In this document: piece by piece, positions 36,246 to 46,142 of the stretch
Position numbering within the stretch: position 1 is the stretch's first letter
Layout: each line of letters opens with the position of its first letter
From: Calditrichia bacterium
GTDB lineage: Bacteria > Calditrichota > Calditrichia > RBG-13-44-9 > J075
NCBI GenBank assembly: GCA_028284445.1
Contig: JANQRS010000050.1
Span: 215,600 to 279,599, forward strand
DNA length: 64,000 nucleotides
Reading direction: 5' to 3'
Position numbers and translations under genes: made by a program
The notes under the pieces: model-generated
Told to the model about the DNA's origin: nothing
The model's input: only the letters and a program-made list of their open reading frames with translations
Databases searched by the model: none

Positions 36246-36345
36246 ACGTTCGTAAGTGGCCGTCAAGACAGCCTGAAATTGGGATGCCTCACATTCCTGA
36301 TAACGGGCGAAATCGCCAAAATTTGATTTAGAAGAGGAGAAAAAA

Positions 36346-37374
36346 ATGAGGCGCACCATCATGCTCCTGGGATGTCTCGTCCTGGCAATCACCTCAACTG
36401 TTAAGGCCGATGACTTCAATAAAGTTGCCAGTACGGCTGCCCAATTCTTAAAGATTGAAACCGGTGCTCGTTCTCTGGCCATGGCAGGTGCATACGGCGC
36501 AATTGCCAATGATCCTTTGGCGCTCTACTGGAATGTTGCCGGTATTTCCCAGATTCGCAGTCTGCAAGCCAATTTCACTCACAATACCTGGATTGCCGAT
36601 TTATCGCACGATTTTGCGGGCGTGGTGATACCTGCCGGTACCCTTGGCAATATCGGATTCAGCGTAATAGCCCTAAACTCGCAGGAGTTTGCACAAACAA
36701 CGATTGATCAACCTCGCGGGACCGGCATTATGGTTGATGCATATGATATTGCTGTAGGATTGTCATATGCCCGCTATATGACCGATTTCGTGAGCGTCGG
36801 TATCACCGGCAAATATATCCAGCAAAAATTATGGGAAGTCTCAGCAACCGGCATGGCGCTGGATGTGGGGTTTCTGCTGCATACCGGCTATAAGGGCATG
36901 ACCATCGGCCTGAACCTGAATAATTTCGGTCCTGAAATGAGCTTGAACGGCCGTAATCTAATACGCGCCCTGGATATATGGCCTGCCGGGCAGGCAGATC
37001 CAGCAGTGGAAACAGTGCTGAATACGGCATCCTGGCCGCTGCCAACCAGCTATCGAGTCTCAGTTGCTATGAATGTCCTGGGTGGGCAGGATGCTGTTAT
37101 CGGCAGTAGTGGACCCTCCAATATTGTTCTCGGTGTGACAGCCCTGCATCCGAGCGATAATCCTGAACAGTACAGCCTTGGTATGGAATATGAATACGAC
37201 CAGTTGATTTTTGCCCGCTTTGGTTACAAAGGCAATACTGATGAACAAGGCTTTGCAGTCGGTGGCGGGCTGCGCGTGCCGCTTGGCGGTTCCAACCTCG
37301 TCATCGACTATGGATATGCAGACTTTGGCGTTTTTGACTATGTCCAGCAATTCAGCATCACGCTTGCGCTCTAG
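36346..37374 (+). CDS. PorV/PorQ-family outer-membrane protein
   Basis: A 342-residue barrel protein with signal peptide MRRTIMLLGCLVLAITSTVKA; GAGGAGA RBS upstream. The N-terminal segment AAQFLKIETGARSLAMAGAYGAIANDPLALYWNVAGIS is the signature of the PorV/PorQ group, whose PorV carries T9SS substrates from the translocon to the attachment complex. The rest is amphipathic strands ending FDYVQQFSITLAL. It follows a T9SS client by 100 bases and precedes another by 66, which fits that role, though some paralogues in this family are linked to one client. Confidence 0.85.
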   Translation: MRRTIMLLGCLVLAITSTVKADDFNKVASTAAQFLKIETGARSLAMAGAYGAIANDPLALYWNVAGISQIRSLQANFTHNTWIADLSHDFAGVVIPAGTLGNIGFSVIALNSQEFAQTTIDQPRGTGIMVDAYDIAVGLSYARYMTDFVSVGITGKYIQQKLWEVSATGMALDVGFLLHTGYKGMTIGLNLNNFGPEMSLNGRNLIRALDIWPAGQADPAVETVLNTASWPLPTSYRVSVAMNVLGGQDAVIGSSGPSNIVLGVTALHPSDNPEQYSLGMEYEYDQLIFARFGYKGNTDEQGFAVGGGLRVPLGGSNLVIDYGYADFGVFDYVQQFSITLAL

Positions 37375-37440
37375 CCTTATGGAATTCATCGCACCTGATG
37401 GAAAAATATAGCTGCTTTAATCTAAACGGAGGTACAGCTT

Positions 37441-39102
37441 ATGAGCTTTGCAACAAAATTTCGATGTGTATTATTCCTCATGATCCTTGCCGGGTTTGCT
37501 TTTGCCCAAACACCGGTGCTGATTGATCAGTATCCGAATACGGGCCGGATTGACGGCAGCGGCTTTGGTGGACAGGAAACCATCTTCTTTGAGCCGACGA
37601 CCGGCTATTTGGCGACCGGCGTGACGGTTAACAGGGACTCAATTACATCCTATGTCTCGGTTGATGGCGGTGTTAGCTGGCTGGAGACAGAGTACATTAA
37701 TGGTTCTGCCGACGAAGTGCGCTGGTTTTCAGTTTCCGGAGATGCAACTCAGCCGATTTATGTATTTAGCAAGCGCGGTTCAACACCCACCGCCGATCCC
37801 TGGGTACGGCATAATACCTTTCTGGCTCTCGATGATTTTGGCTGGGGTGGCAGCACCTTTTCTACCTTTACCCTGGCAACGCAAGGTACGCTCCTTGATG
37901 TATTGGATGTATATATCGCCCAGTTTGGAATTTCGTCCTATGATCCCAATCTACGCGCGGTTGCCGGACACCATGGCAGCTCACAGGTTGGCGGCGAGTA
38001 TCAGCAGATGTTTTATTCCACTGATGGTGGGCAGACCTGGAGTGATCGCTTCAAAGTTGTTTCCTCTACCGATGAAGATTCTCTGAGTAATTATTTTGTA
38101 GACGATTTGACAGCGGCCAGTTTCGATTTCGAATTTGGTCCGGGCGGAACCATTCTTGCCGCCGGCACTGCTCAGTTCGCCTTTGACGGGGAAGCCAATG
38201 AGCATCTCTGGTGGCGCGAGTCTGCGGATTCCGGTGCAACCTGGGGCGATGTACAATTGATTCCCGGGTCTGAAGACCTCAATGTCGATTGGGGAACGGT
38301 CGATCGCGGTTGGAATGTATTTGTAGATGGCAATGGCGAGTTCCACGTGTTTGCATTGGCAGAAGATTCTCTCGACGTATGGTCGGCATATGACTTCAAA
38401 TACAGCGGTGGGGCCTGGACCAGGAATAGATTCGTGGAAGGACAATTTGTTGACAATGGATTGGTAGCGCTGGAAGATGATATAAACGACACCGGTCCGT
38501 TAAATGCGGCGACCTTGAAAAATGACGGCACTATTTATTATTCTTTCATTGATGTAAAGGATACGACAGGTGGCAATACATACGGGTTGTATACAGTAGC
38601 CTCGACGGATCATGGAGCGACTTGGTCCGACCGGATTGAATTGATTGCAGATCCGGAATATAATGCGGAAGAATTTACGGATGTGGCCAGTATTGCCAAC
38701 GATATGCTGCATATCGTCTATTGCACAGTTGATTCCGTTGACGGTCAGGAAATTGTGTCACAGTACTATCTGGGTTTCCCAAGTACAACTTCGATTACGG
38801 ATCATAACGAGGGCATTGTCGCTGATTTCCAGCTCGAGCAGAACTATCCGAATCCCTTTAATCCATCCACATCAATTACTTACAGCTTGTCATCAGCGGC
38901 GCAGGTCGAACTCACTATTTTCAACACCCTTGGCCAGCAAATCGGCACTCTGGTGTCTGCGAGACAGAGCGCCGGGGAGTATACGGTGCACTGGGATGGA
39001 AATGATATGTTCGGCAAACCGGCGACCAGCGGCGTCTATTTTTACCGGTTGGCCACAGAAAGCGGATTTAGTCAGGTTCGTAAAATGCTACTGTTGAAAT
39101 AG
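37441..39102 (+). CDS. Secreted Asp-box (BNR, sialidase-like fold) protein with T9SS sorting domain
   Basis: A 553-residue exported protein with signal peptide ending AFAQ. Four Asp-box motifs of the form SxDxGxTW are present: SVDGGVSW, STDGGQTW, SADSGATW and STDHGATW. They predict a sialidase/BNR-type beta-propeller. I cannot identify the Arg triad or catalytic Tyr of true sialidases, so an enzyme role is not shown. The last ~90 residues are a T9SS type A sorting domain (LEQNYPNPFNPSTSITYSLS ... SGVYFYRL ... RKMLLLK). An RBS (GGAGG) precedes the ATG. The hydrolase gene begins 12 bases downstream. Confidence 0.8.
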   Translation: MSFATKFRCVLFLMILAGFAFAQTPVLIDQYPNTGRIDGSGFGGQETIFFEPTTGYLATGVTVNRDSITSYVSVDGGVSWLETEYINGSADEVRWFSVSGDATQPIYVFSKRGSTPTADPWVRHNTFLALDDFGWGGSTFSTFTLATQGTLLDVLDVYIAQFGISSYDPNLRAVAGHHGSSQVGGEYQQMFYSTDGGQTWSDRFKVVSSTDEDSLSNYFVDDLTAASFDFEFGPGGTILAAGTAQFAFDGEANEHLWWRESADSGATWGDVQLIPGSEDLNVDWGTVDRGWNVFVDGNGEFHVFALAEDSLDVWSAYDFKYSGGAWTRNRFVEGQFVDNGLVALEDDINDTGPLNAATLKNDGTIYYSFIDVKDTTGGNTYGLYTVASTDHGATWSDRIELIADPEYNAEEFTDVASIANDMLHIVYCTVDSVDGQEIVSQYYLGFPSTTSITDHNEGIVADFQLEQNYPNPFNPSTSITYSLSSAAQVELTIFNTLGQQIGTLVSARQSAGEYTVHWDGNDMFGKPATSGVYFYRLATESGFSQVRKMLLLK

Positions 39103-39114
39103 GAGAGGCGAGAA

Positions 39115-40017
39115 ATGAAACTGGGAATCCTTTTTTTTGTCTCTATATGCCTTGTATTTACTTCCACCTTCGGGGTGGAAGTACAGAAGTATGATACATT
39201 GCTGTTTTCACAAGGAAAAGGTGTGGTGGATTTTTTCGAATGGCAAGGTGCTCCCGTGACCGTCTGGTATTATCTACCTGTAGGACACACTGAAGCCAGC
39301 GAGATTGTTTTTGTTATGCATGGTACAAAGCGAAATGGTGAAAAATACTGTGATGATTGGATACCGTATGCAAAGAAATACAATTTCCTGTTAATTGTTC
39401 CGGAATTTTCCAAGAAACACTTTCCTGGTGACGCTGGATACAATTTTGGTAATATGGTTGATAGCGTAGGAAATCCGCTGCCCAAGAGTATTTGGGCATT
39501 TTCTGCTATTGAACCAATATTCGAATTTATGAAATCCAGAACCGGCAATTCATCATCGGGATATCATATCTATGGTCACAGCGCAGGGTCACAGTTTGTG
39601 CATCGCTTTACCTACTTTGCTCCGGAAGCGAGCATCCTCTCTGCTATTTGCGCAAACGCCGGCTGGTATACACTTCCTTCCTTCCAGCAGGACTTTCCGT
39701 ACGGATTGAAGGGCACAGATGCTACCGAAGCGCAGATAAAAAAAGCGCTTCAAAAACGTTTGATTCTTTATCTGGGCACCAAGGATAACGATCCCAGGCA
39801 TCGCTATCTACGCCGTACGCCCGAAGCGATGATGCAGGGGAAACATCGTCTTGCCCGCGGGCAGTATTTTTTCAAGTTTGCGTCTGAGCGCAGCAAGGAA
39901 ATGAATGTCGAATTTACCTGGCAACTGCGATTCGCAGAAGGCGTGGCGCACAAGAACGCCATGATGGTTGAGCATGCGGTTTTGGAAATCTTTGGTGGAA
40001 AAGCAAATGCGCCATAA
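39115..40017 (+). CDS. Exported alpha/beta hydrolase
   Basis: A 300-residue protein with signal peptide (MKLGILFFVSICLVFTSTFG). The fold is shown by VFVMHGTKRNGEKYCDDW (oxyanion region) and the nucleophile elbow IYGHSAGSQFVHRF. Candidate acid and base are near LGTKDNDPRH and VAHKNAMMVEHA. It is a relative of the secreted hydrolase two genes downstream (41531-42919), which shares HGTxRNxxxY, GHSAGxQxVHR, DxNDPxxxxL and QGxHRLxRG. Its stop overlaps the start of nhaC. The ester or amide substrate is unknown. Confidence 0.75.
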   Translation: MKLGILFFVSICLVFTSTFGVEVQKYDTLLFSQGKGVVDFFEWQGAPVTVWYYLPVGHTEASEIVFVMHGTKRNGEKYCDDWIPYAKKYNFLLIVPEFSKKHFPGDAGYNFGNMVDSVGNPLPKSIWAFSAIEPIFEFMKSRTGNSSSGYHIYGHSAGSQFVHRFTYFAPEASILSAICANAGWYTLPSFQQDFPYGLKGTDATEAQIKKALQKRLILYLGTKDNDPRHRYLRRTPEAMMQGKHRLARGQYFFKFASERSKEMNVEFTWQLRFAEGVAHKNAMMVEHAVLEIFGGKANAP

Positions 40018-41515
40018 AGGTAATGACACAATTGAGAGTCGGCCGAAAAACCGGGGTCGACAGCCGTCGCTCGGCCTATCTGCAGGGAGCGACGGCCCGC
40101 GTGTTCCTGCTCCGCCTCGTAAAAAGCCCAGTTTCCTGCAATCTTTAACGCCGCTGTTGACGATTGCTCTACTATTGGGAATTGGGTATGGCGTGCTGAG
40201 GTTGCGTGCCGAAGTATTGTTAATTGCTGCTGCCGCCGTTAGTGGATTCATCGCATTGCGACTGGGGTATACTTACAAAGATATCCAGGACGGCATTCTC
40301 GAAAGTATGATGAAGGGGATGCCGGCGATGTTGATTGTGATTGTGGTTGGCGCATTGATTGGCTCGTGGATGGTGTCCGGAACCATTCCGCTCCTCATCT
40401 TTTATGGCCTGGAGATTATTTCTCCACAATTTTTCCTGGTAACTGCCTGCATTGTCTCAAGTATTGTATCTCTGGTGACGGGAACCTCATACGGCACAGT
40501 CGGCACAATTGGTGTGGCCTTTATTGGCGTGGCACAGGGGCTGGATATACCATTGGATCAGGCTGCGGGCGCGATCGTTGCGGGGGCATATTTCGGAGAC
40601 AAGCTTTCCCCATTTTCGGATACCACCAATCTCGCACCGATTGCCGCACAAAGTAACATCTTTGATCATATCAAGCACACGTTGTGGACCACAACCCCGG
40701 CCTGGCTTTTGGGACTTGCTGTCTATTATGTCGTTGGCATAAATACCGTGTCCGGCACTGAACTTGATATGGAGAAAACCGAAGTGGTGAAGGCCGCTCT
40801 ACGCGAAAACTATCATTTTCATGTCCTGTTGACTCTTCCACCGCTAATTACTCTGTATGCCGCCATTCGCAAGAAACCGGTTATTCCCGGAATGCTTCTT
40901 TCCGCAGCGGTAGCGGTAATTCTTGCAGTTCTTATCCAGGGAGCGGATTTAAAGACTAGCATCGACTCGATGGTTACCGGAAATCATTCGGCAACAGGAA
41001 TGGAAACGGTAGATCAATTATTAACCAGAGGGGGGATGCGCGATATGATGCACGTAACGCTGCTGGCATTTTGCGCATTTGCTTTCGGGGGAATTATTCA
41101 AAAAGCCGGGATGTTGTCAGTGCTATTGGAACATCTTTCGCGTTTTGCCAGTAGCGCCGGTAAACTCATTTTGTCAACGGTGATATCATCGATGTCCGTT
41201 GCGATGTTGACCGGTAGTTCGTTTCTATCCATTCTCATACCGGGCGAACTATTTGCCCCGGCCTTCCGGAAAATGAAATTGGCCGCCAAAAATTTATCCC
41301 GTACAACTGAAGATAGTGGCACCGTTATTGTGCCTCTGATTCCCTGGAGTATTGCCGGTGTGTTCATGGCTGGCACATTGGGGGTTGAAACCCTGGCATA
41401 TGCAAAATGGGCCATCATGTGTTATTCTGGATTCATATTTGCGATTATTTACGGATTTACCGGCTTTGCCATTGCACCAAGAATATCAGAAGATGAAAGT
41501 GAGCCCGGAAACTAG
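40007..41515 (+). CDS. nhaC: NhaC-family Na+/H+ antiporter
   Basis: A 502-residue inner-membrane transporter with about ten to twelve membrane segments. I use ATG 40007 (RBS-like GGTGGAA at 39995); a TTG 39 bases upstream is in frame. Family motifs include IVIVVGALIGSWMVSGTIP, TGTSYGTVGTIGVAFIG, AGAYFGDKLSPFSDTTNLAP and MLTGSSFLSILIPGELF. The first ~45 residues are hydrophilic and Pro/Arg-rich and are encoded by a perfect palindrome (see 40063-40096). It exchanges Na+ for H+ and could serve sodium/pH homeostasis or a linked organic-acid exchange. It is sandwiched between two related hydrolase genes. Confidence 0.88.
   Translation: MRHKGNDTIESRPKNRGRQPSLGLSAGSDGPRVPAPPRKKPSFLQSLTPLLTIALLLGIGYGVLRLRAEVLLIAAAAVSGFIALRLGYTYKDIQDGILESMMKGMPAMLIVIVVGALIGSWMVSGTIPLLIFYGLEIISPQFFLVTACIVSSIVSLVTGTSYGTVGTIGVAFIGVAQGLDIPLDQAAGAIVAGAYFGDKLSPFSDTTNLAPIAAQSNIFDHIKHTLWTTTPAWLLGLAVYYVVGINTVSGTELDMEKTEVVKAALRENYHFHVLLTLPPLITLYAAIRKKPVIPGMLLSAAVAVILAVLIQGADLKTSIDSMVTGNHSATGMETVDQLLTRGGMRDMMHVTLLAFCAFAFGGIIQKAGMLSVLLEHLSRFASSAGKLILSTVISSMSVAMLTGSSFLSILIPGELFAPAFRKMKLAAKNLSRTTEDSGTVIVPLIPWSIAGVFMAGTLGVETLAYAKWAIMCYSGFIFAIIYGFTGFAIAPRISEDESEPGN
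40063..40096. repeat. Palindrome inside the nhaC 5' coding region
   Basis: GCCGTCGCTC (40063-40072) and GAGCGACGGC (40087-40096) are exact inverted repeats, 14-base loop. They encode part of the hydrophilic N-terminal extension and look like an intergenic repeat captured in frame. Confidence 0.55.
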
Positions 41516-41530
41516 GAAAGGGAATTTTAC

Positions 41531-42919
41531 ATGACTTTCAGATTTTACAAACAGATGAGTATGGTCATCGCGGTTTTTCTTACTATCACCGGTGCAACGG
41601 CGTCTGCGCAGGTTAGCGAAGTTGGCACGCATCGCTTGCACTTTAGTATTGAAGGAAATGCCCTCAATATTCCTGCCTATCGAAATTATGCCTTGGAGAG
41701 TGACTTGTCTAGCATTCGGCGAGCCGTATTCGTAATTCATGGCACCAACCGCAATGCCGGCAGCTATTACGTAAGTGTGCTTATTTCCGAAGCGTTTGCG
41801 AATGGTACAGATTCTACTTCACTGATTATCGCCCCCCAATTTCTCATTGAGGACGATATCAATACTCACGGGCTCTCGGATAGCACACTCTTCTGGAGTA
41901 GCAGCGGCTGGAAGATAGGCCATACTTCCAGAGATACGGGTATAAATCCACGCCCAGTGGTGGTCAGTTCTTTTGCTGTTATGGATTCAGTGATCTTGCA
42001 GGCCGTCGACAGGGCGCCGAACCTGGAGCAAATTGTGGTGGTTGGTCATTCTGCCGGTGGGCAGTATGTCCATCGCTATGCAGCCGGGAATAGGCTCGAT
42101 GCCGCGTTGCAGAATGATCACGGGATCTCAATGCGCTATATTGTTACGAATCCTTCGTCCTATTTGTATTTTAATGGCGATCGCCAGGTAGACGGAAGTC
42201 CTGGACAATTTGGCATACCCGCAAACGCCAACTCTTGTGATGAATACAATGAATACAAATACGGCCTGGAAGACCTGAACAATTATATGAGCGCAGTTGG
42301 CGCTTCACAAATTCGCACCCAGTTTCCGTCGCGTAATGTCATCTATTTAGTTGGTGAGGATGATAATGATCCCAATTCCTCGTCCCTCGATCGAACCTGC
42401 ATGGCCCTGCTCCAAGGAAATCACCGGCTGGAGCGTGGCCTGATACTCAAAGATTATCTCGCGCACTATTTTGGGCCAGAAGTTTTTGAGCGGCAGGAAT
42501 TTGCAACTTTGCCTAATGTTGGGCACAGTAGCCGCGATGTTTTCACGTCATCTTGTGGTCAGTTCTACATATTTGATACCGGCGTTTGCAATACCCTTGT
42601 TTCGATAGACAACCAGGAAGACAATGTGCTTATACCCCACTCATTATACCTGGAACAAAATTATCCCAATCCTTTTAATCCTACGACGACCATTGGCTAT
42701 CAGCTGCCTAAAGCTGCATATATTGATCTGTCAATCTTCAATGTACTAGGTCAGCAGGTGCGGACTCTGGTAAATGAGAAACAAGTTGCCGGCACTCATC
42801 GCATAAACTGGGATGGTAAGGATGATGACGGGACGAATTTAGGGTCCGGCCTTTACTATTACCGTATTTATGATGGACAATACACTTCCGTGGTGAAATC
42901 GATGTTGTTGCTGAGATAG
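41531..42919 (+). CDS. Secreted alpha/beta hydrolase with T9SS sorting domain
   Basis: A 462-residue exported hydrolase. Signal peptide ends ASAQ. The catalytic region has VFVIHGTNRNAGSYYVSVL and VVVGHSAGGQYVHRYAAG (Ser nucleophile), with LVGEDDNDPNSSSLD and NVGHSSRDVF as candidate acid and His. It is related to the 300-residue hydrolase upstream but adds a C-terminal T9SS type A domain (LEQNYPNPFNPTTTIGYQLP ... SGLYYYRI ... KSMLLLR). So one paralogue is predicted to stay in the periplasm and the other to reach the outside. It lies 15 bases after nhaC and ends the close-packed set. Confidence 0.8.
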   Translation: MTFRFYKQMSMVIAVFLTITGATASAQVSEVGTHRLHFSIEGNALNIPAYRNYALESDLSSIRRAVFVIHGTNRNAGSYYVSVLISEAFANGTDSTSLIIAPQFLIEDDINTHGLSDSTLFWSSSGWKIGHTSRDTGINPRPVVVSSFAVMDSVILQAVDRAPNLEQIVVVGHSAGGQYVHRYAAGNRLDAALQNDHGISMRYIVTNPSSYLYFNGDRQVDGSPGQFGIPANANSCDEYNEYKYGLEDLNNYMSAVGASQIRTQFPSRNVIYLVGEDDNDPNSSSLDRTCMALLQGNHRLERGLILKDYLAHYFGPEVFERQEFATLPNVGHSSRDVFTSSCGQFYIFDTGVCNTLVSIDNQEDNVLIPHSLYLEQNYPNPFNPTTTIGYQLPKAAYIDLSIFNVLGQQVRTLVNEKQVAGTHRINWDGKDDDGTNLGSGLYYYRIYDGQYTSVVKSMLLLR

Positions 42920-43132
42920 GTGGTACGCCTAAATCAGCCTTTCCGCCGATCTACTGCCTTGCCACTGTTAAGTAACAAATCCCCGTTAGCAAAATACTAA
43001 CAATTGTACGCAATTTCCTTTAGGGAAACTCCCGTCATTTCTGTAAAATTAATCAGGAAGGCTCGGGAGGTCGGTTATCGAATCAATTTTCTGCTTTTGC
43101 CAATTTTTCACCCTCAGATAAAGGAACGACGT

Positions 43133-46132
43133 ATGCCCGTCCCGCGACTCTCTCATGATTTGCTGCTTCCCCTAATTCTCTCCTTGATCTTGGCCAGTGC
43201 AACCGGATTGTTTGCCCAAAACGCCGCAGACGCTTTTCATGCTGCCGGGGTCAAAGTAGATCAAGCCACTGAACTGCCCCGCCACCTGTATTTCAAACAA
43301 GGCGCAGAGATATCTCTCAACGATTTTTTCCCGGGACTTCGCGCAACCTTTGCGCTGTCCGAAGATCATCAGTTCATCGAACTGCGTCGCAGCGAGTCGC
43401 TTGCCGGGAAAGAATTGATACGCTTTCAGCAGTTTTATAAGGGAGTACCGCTTGCTGACGTACAGGTGATCGTTCACCTGAAAGATGGCAAAGTTATAGG
43501 CATGAATGGTACACCGCGACGGGCTAGCACACTTGACGTACGGCCCGTCTTAACGGAAGAAGAAGCACTGGCATCAGCTGTACAAGCGATTGGCTCGGAC
43601 AAATACATGTGGGAAGATCCGCTCAATGAATCGTTTCTGAAAGCCGAGCAAAAAGATCCCTCTGCCTCTTTTCTGCCGAAGGGGGAATTGGTGATTAGCG
43701 CCGGGCACAATCTACCGGCGCCGGAGAATCTCCGGCTGGTTTACCGCTTTGATGTCTACAGCGCTGAGCCGTTTTCCTACTACCGAATCGATATTGATGC
43801 ACGCAATGGCGAGGAAGTTGGCCGCACAACTTTGCTTCACACAGACGACGTTCCTTCCAGCAGCTTGAGTCTCTACAACGGGACGGTTGACATGATTGTC
43901 GACAGCCTCGGACCCAATAGCTATCGCATGCGCGAGGAAGGCCGCGGCGGTGGCGTGCGCACATTTGATATGCAACGCAGTGAAAACTACAGTCAGGCGG
44001 TAGATTTTACCAGTGAGAGTTCTTCTTTTTTGACAGAAAATGATCAGGCTGGTGTGAATGCGCACTGGGCAACGGAAGCGAGCTATGACTATTTCCTGGA
44101 GCATCACAATCGCGATAGCTATGACAATAACGGCGCCTTGCTTAGGTCGTACGTGCATTTTTCGACAGCCTACGACAATGCTTTCTGGGATGGCTCGCGC
44201 ATGACCTTTGGCGATGGCTCGACCTTTTCGCCGCTAACCACGCTGGACGTGGTTGCGCACGAACTTGCTCATGGTGTCACCCAATTTTCGGCAGGTCTTG
44301 TCTATGCCAACGAATATGGTGCGCTGAACGAATCATTCAGCGATATTTTTGGTGCAGCGGTTGAGTTTGACAAAATTGGTAATGACGCCAATTGGTTAAT
44401 CGGTGAAGATATGACTGCCAGCGGTTTGGGCATTCGTTCCATGAATAATCCCAATGCCAATGGTGATCCTGATACTTATATGGGATCGGGGTGGGCGCCG
44501 CTTTCCAATACACCGAACGGCAGCAATGATCAGGGTGGCGTACACACAAATAGTGGCGTGCAGAACCACTGGTTCTATTTGCTATCAGTAGGCGGTAGTG
44601 GTGTCAACGACAATGGATTTACATTCAACGTGCAGGCGCTGGGCATCGATCAGGCCGCTGAAATTGCCTATCGAAACCTGACCACTTATCTTACCCCGCT
44701 TTCTGAATATGAAGATGCTCGCCTGGGCGCCATGAACTCTGCCATTGATCTTTTCGGTGAAAGCTCTTTGCAATTTCAGGCGGTTGTCGATGCCTGGGAT
44801 GCGGTTGGTGTGGAGAAACCGAGCCTTACCGCCAAACTTGCGCTTGATGCAGATACCCTGGAATATTTGACCGAGACCAATTTTGCCTCCGATACCTCGC
44901 GAATCGAAATCGCCAACTATGGCTTGACCTTGCTTACCATCGATGGCGTGACTATCAGTGGCAGCGATTTTGAGCTGATCAATGGAAATACTTTTCCCGT
45001 AACTCTGGATTACGAAGAAACGATTTTTGTAGACGTGGTGTTTACGCCAACTGTTGACGGTGATGCCACCGGCGAAATAAGCGTTCAAAGCGATGATCCC
45101 AATGCGATATCAATCGTAGCGTTGAAGGGGCTTGGGTTTACCATCAACGAGGCCACTTCCGGCATAAATTACGGCATTGGCAATGTCGAGAACGGTTCCG
45201 CCCTATATCGACTGGCAGACGATAACCTCGCAACGTCTGTGATCGCAGAGAATCACTATAGCGATATTCGCGGGCTGACATTGAACCCGGCAGACAATAT
45301 TCTTTATGCATCTATGAATGTTGAGGGTGTTGCCAATATTGTGCAGGTCGATGCTGATGCTGCCTTCGTAGCATCGCGCGCCGAGTTTGATGATGTGATC
45401 TTACGGTCCATCGCATTTGATGGCGCCGGAAATCTATATGGATCTCATTATGTGAATGGTACTATCTATCAACTGGATATGGCCTCAGAAACAGCTACCG
45501 AAATCGGCGTCAGCGGGATACCGCTGCTTTATGCCATTACTTATGATCCGCTAAATGATCAGCTGTTGGGAGCCAATGTTCTCGGTAATATTTACGCCAT
45601 CGATAAAACAACAGCCGCATCTACTTTACTGGGCAGCAGCGGCTTCAATCAAATGGTAGACTTGAAGTATGTTGATGAAAATCTGCTGATGGCCCTGACC
45701 GGCACCAACGGCAATGAAAACCAGATTGTCGCAATTGATACTGATACCTATGCCGGTAGGTCAGTGCGCTTTACCGGCGTTAGCGATGTGACGAGCCTTG
45801 TATTTGATGGCAGTGTGGTTTCGATTGATGCAGACCCGGATTTGCTTCTGCCGCAGGCGTTTTCACTTGATGCCAACTATCCGAATCCTTTTAACCCGTC
45901 AACGACCATTCGCTACGCGCTACCTATTGCTGCCGACGTGGAGCTGGCAGTCTTTAATACGCTCGGACAGAGAGTGGCAACCCTTATCGATGATCGCCAG
46001 GCGGCTGGGTATAAAACTGCCGTTTGGAACGGGACAGATGATACCGGCAACGAAGTGGCCTCCGGCATTTACATCTATCGGTTGACGGCCGAAAGCTTCC
46101 GTAAAAGTGCTAAAATGATGTTGATGAAATAG
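43133..46132 (+). CDS. Secreted M4-family (thermolysin-like) metalloprotease with ASH-like domain, propeller and T9SS tail
   Basis: A 999-residue exported protease, started at ATG 43133 because the leader (LLLPLILSLILASATGLFAQ) and an AAAGGA RBS fit; the frame is open back to a TTG at 43004. An FTP/PepSY propeptide spans ~30-230 (ELIRFQQFYKGVPLADVQVI). The M4 domain has DVVAHELAHGVTQFSAG (HELAH 376-380) and ALNESFSDIFG (Glu400), the zinc ligands and catalytic Glu, plus GVHTNSGVQNHWFY. A choice-of-anchor/ASH-like domain follows (~600-680), then a short beta-propeller-like region, and finally a T9SS type A sorting domain (LDANYPNPFNPSTTIRYALP ... SGIYIYRL ... KMMLMK). It would digest protein outside the cell. 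Two tandem palindromes follow the stop. Confidence 0.9.
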   Translation: MPVPRLSHDLLLPLILSLILASATGLFAQNAADAFHAAGVKVDQATELPRHLYFKQGAEISLNDFFPGLRATFALSEDHQFIELRRSESLAGKELIRFQQFYKGVPLADVQVIVHLKDGKVIGMNGTPRRASTLDVRPVLTEEEALASAVQAIGSDKYMWEDPLNESFLKAEQKDPSASFLPKGELVISAGHNLPAPENLRLVYRFDVYSAEPFSYYRIDIDARNGEEVGRTTLLHTDDVPSSSLSLYNGTVDMIVDSLGPNSYRMREEGRGGGVRTFDMQRSENYSQAVDFTSESSSFLTENDQAGVNAHWATEASYDYFLEHHNRDSYDNNGALLRSYVHFSTAYDNAFWDGSRMTFGDGSTFSPLTTLDVVAHELAHGVTQFSAGLVYANEYGALNESFSDIFGAAVEFDKIGNDANWLIGEDMTASGLGIRSMNNPNANGDPDTYMGSGWAPLSNTPNGSNDQGGVHTNSGVQNHWFYLLSVGGSGVNDNGFTFNVQALGIDQAAEIAYRNLTTYLTPLSEYEDARLGAMNSAIDLFGESSLQFQAVVDAWDAVGVEKPSLTAKLALDADTLEYLTETNFASDTSRIEIANYGLTLLTIDGVTISGSDFELINGNTFPVTLDYEETIFVDVVFTPTVDGDATGEISVQSDDPNAISIVALKGLGFTINEATSGINYGIGNVENGSALYRLADDNLATSVIAENHYSDIRGLTLNPADNILYASMNVEGVANIVQVDADAAFVASRAEFDDVILRSIAFDGAGNLYGSHYVNGTIYQLDMASETATEIGVSGIPLLYAITYDPLNDQLLGANVLGNIYAIDKTTAASTLLGSSGFNQMVDLKYVDENLLMALTGTNGNENQIVAIDTDTYAGRSVRFTGVSDVTSLVFDGSVVSIDADPDLLLPQAFSLDANYPNPFNPSTTIRYALPIAADVELAVFNTLGQRVATLIDDRQAAGYKTAVWNGTDDTGNEVASGIYIYRLTAESFRKSAKMMLMK

Positions 46133-46142
46133 ATTTGCGCAA

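Noticed and set aside
37441..39102. Calling the Asp-box protein a sialidase
   Set aside because: Asp-boxes are shared by many propellers and I could not find the catalytic Arg triad or Tyr/Glu pair.
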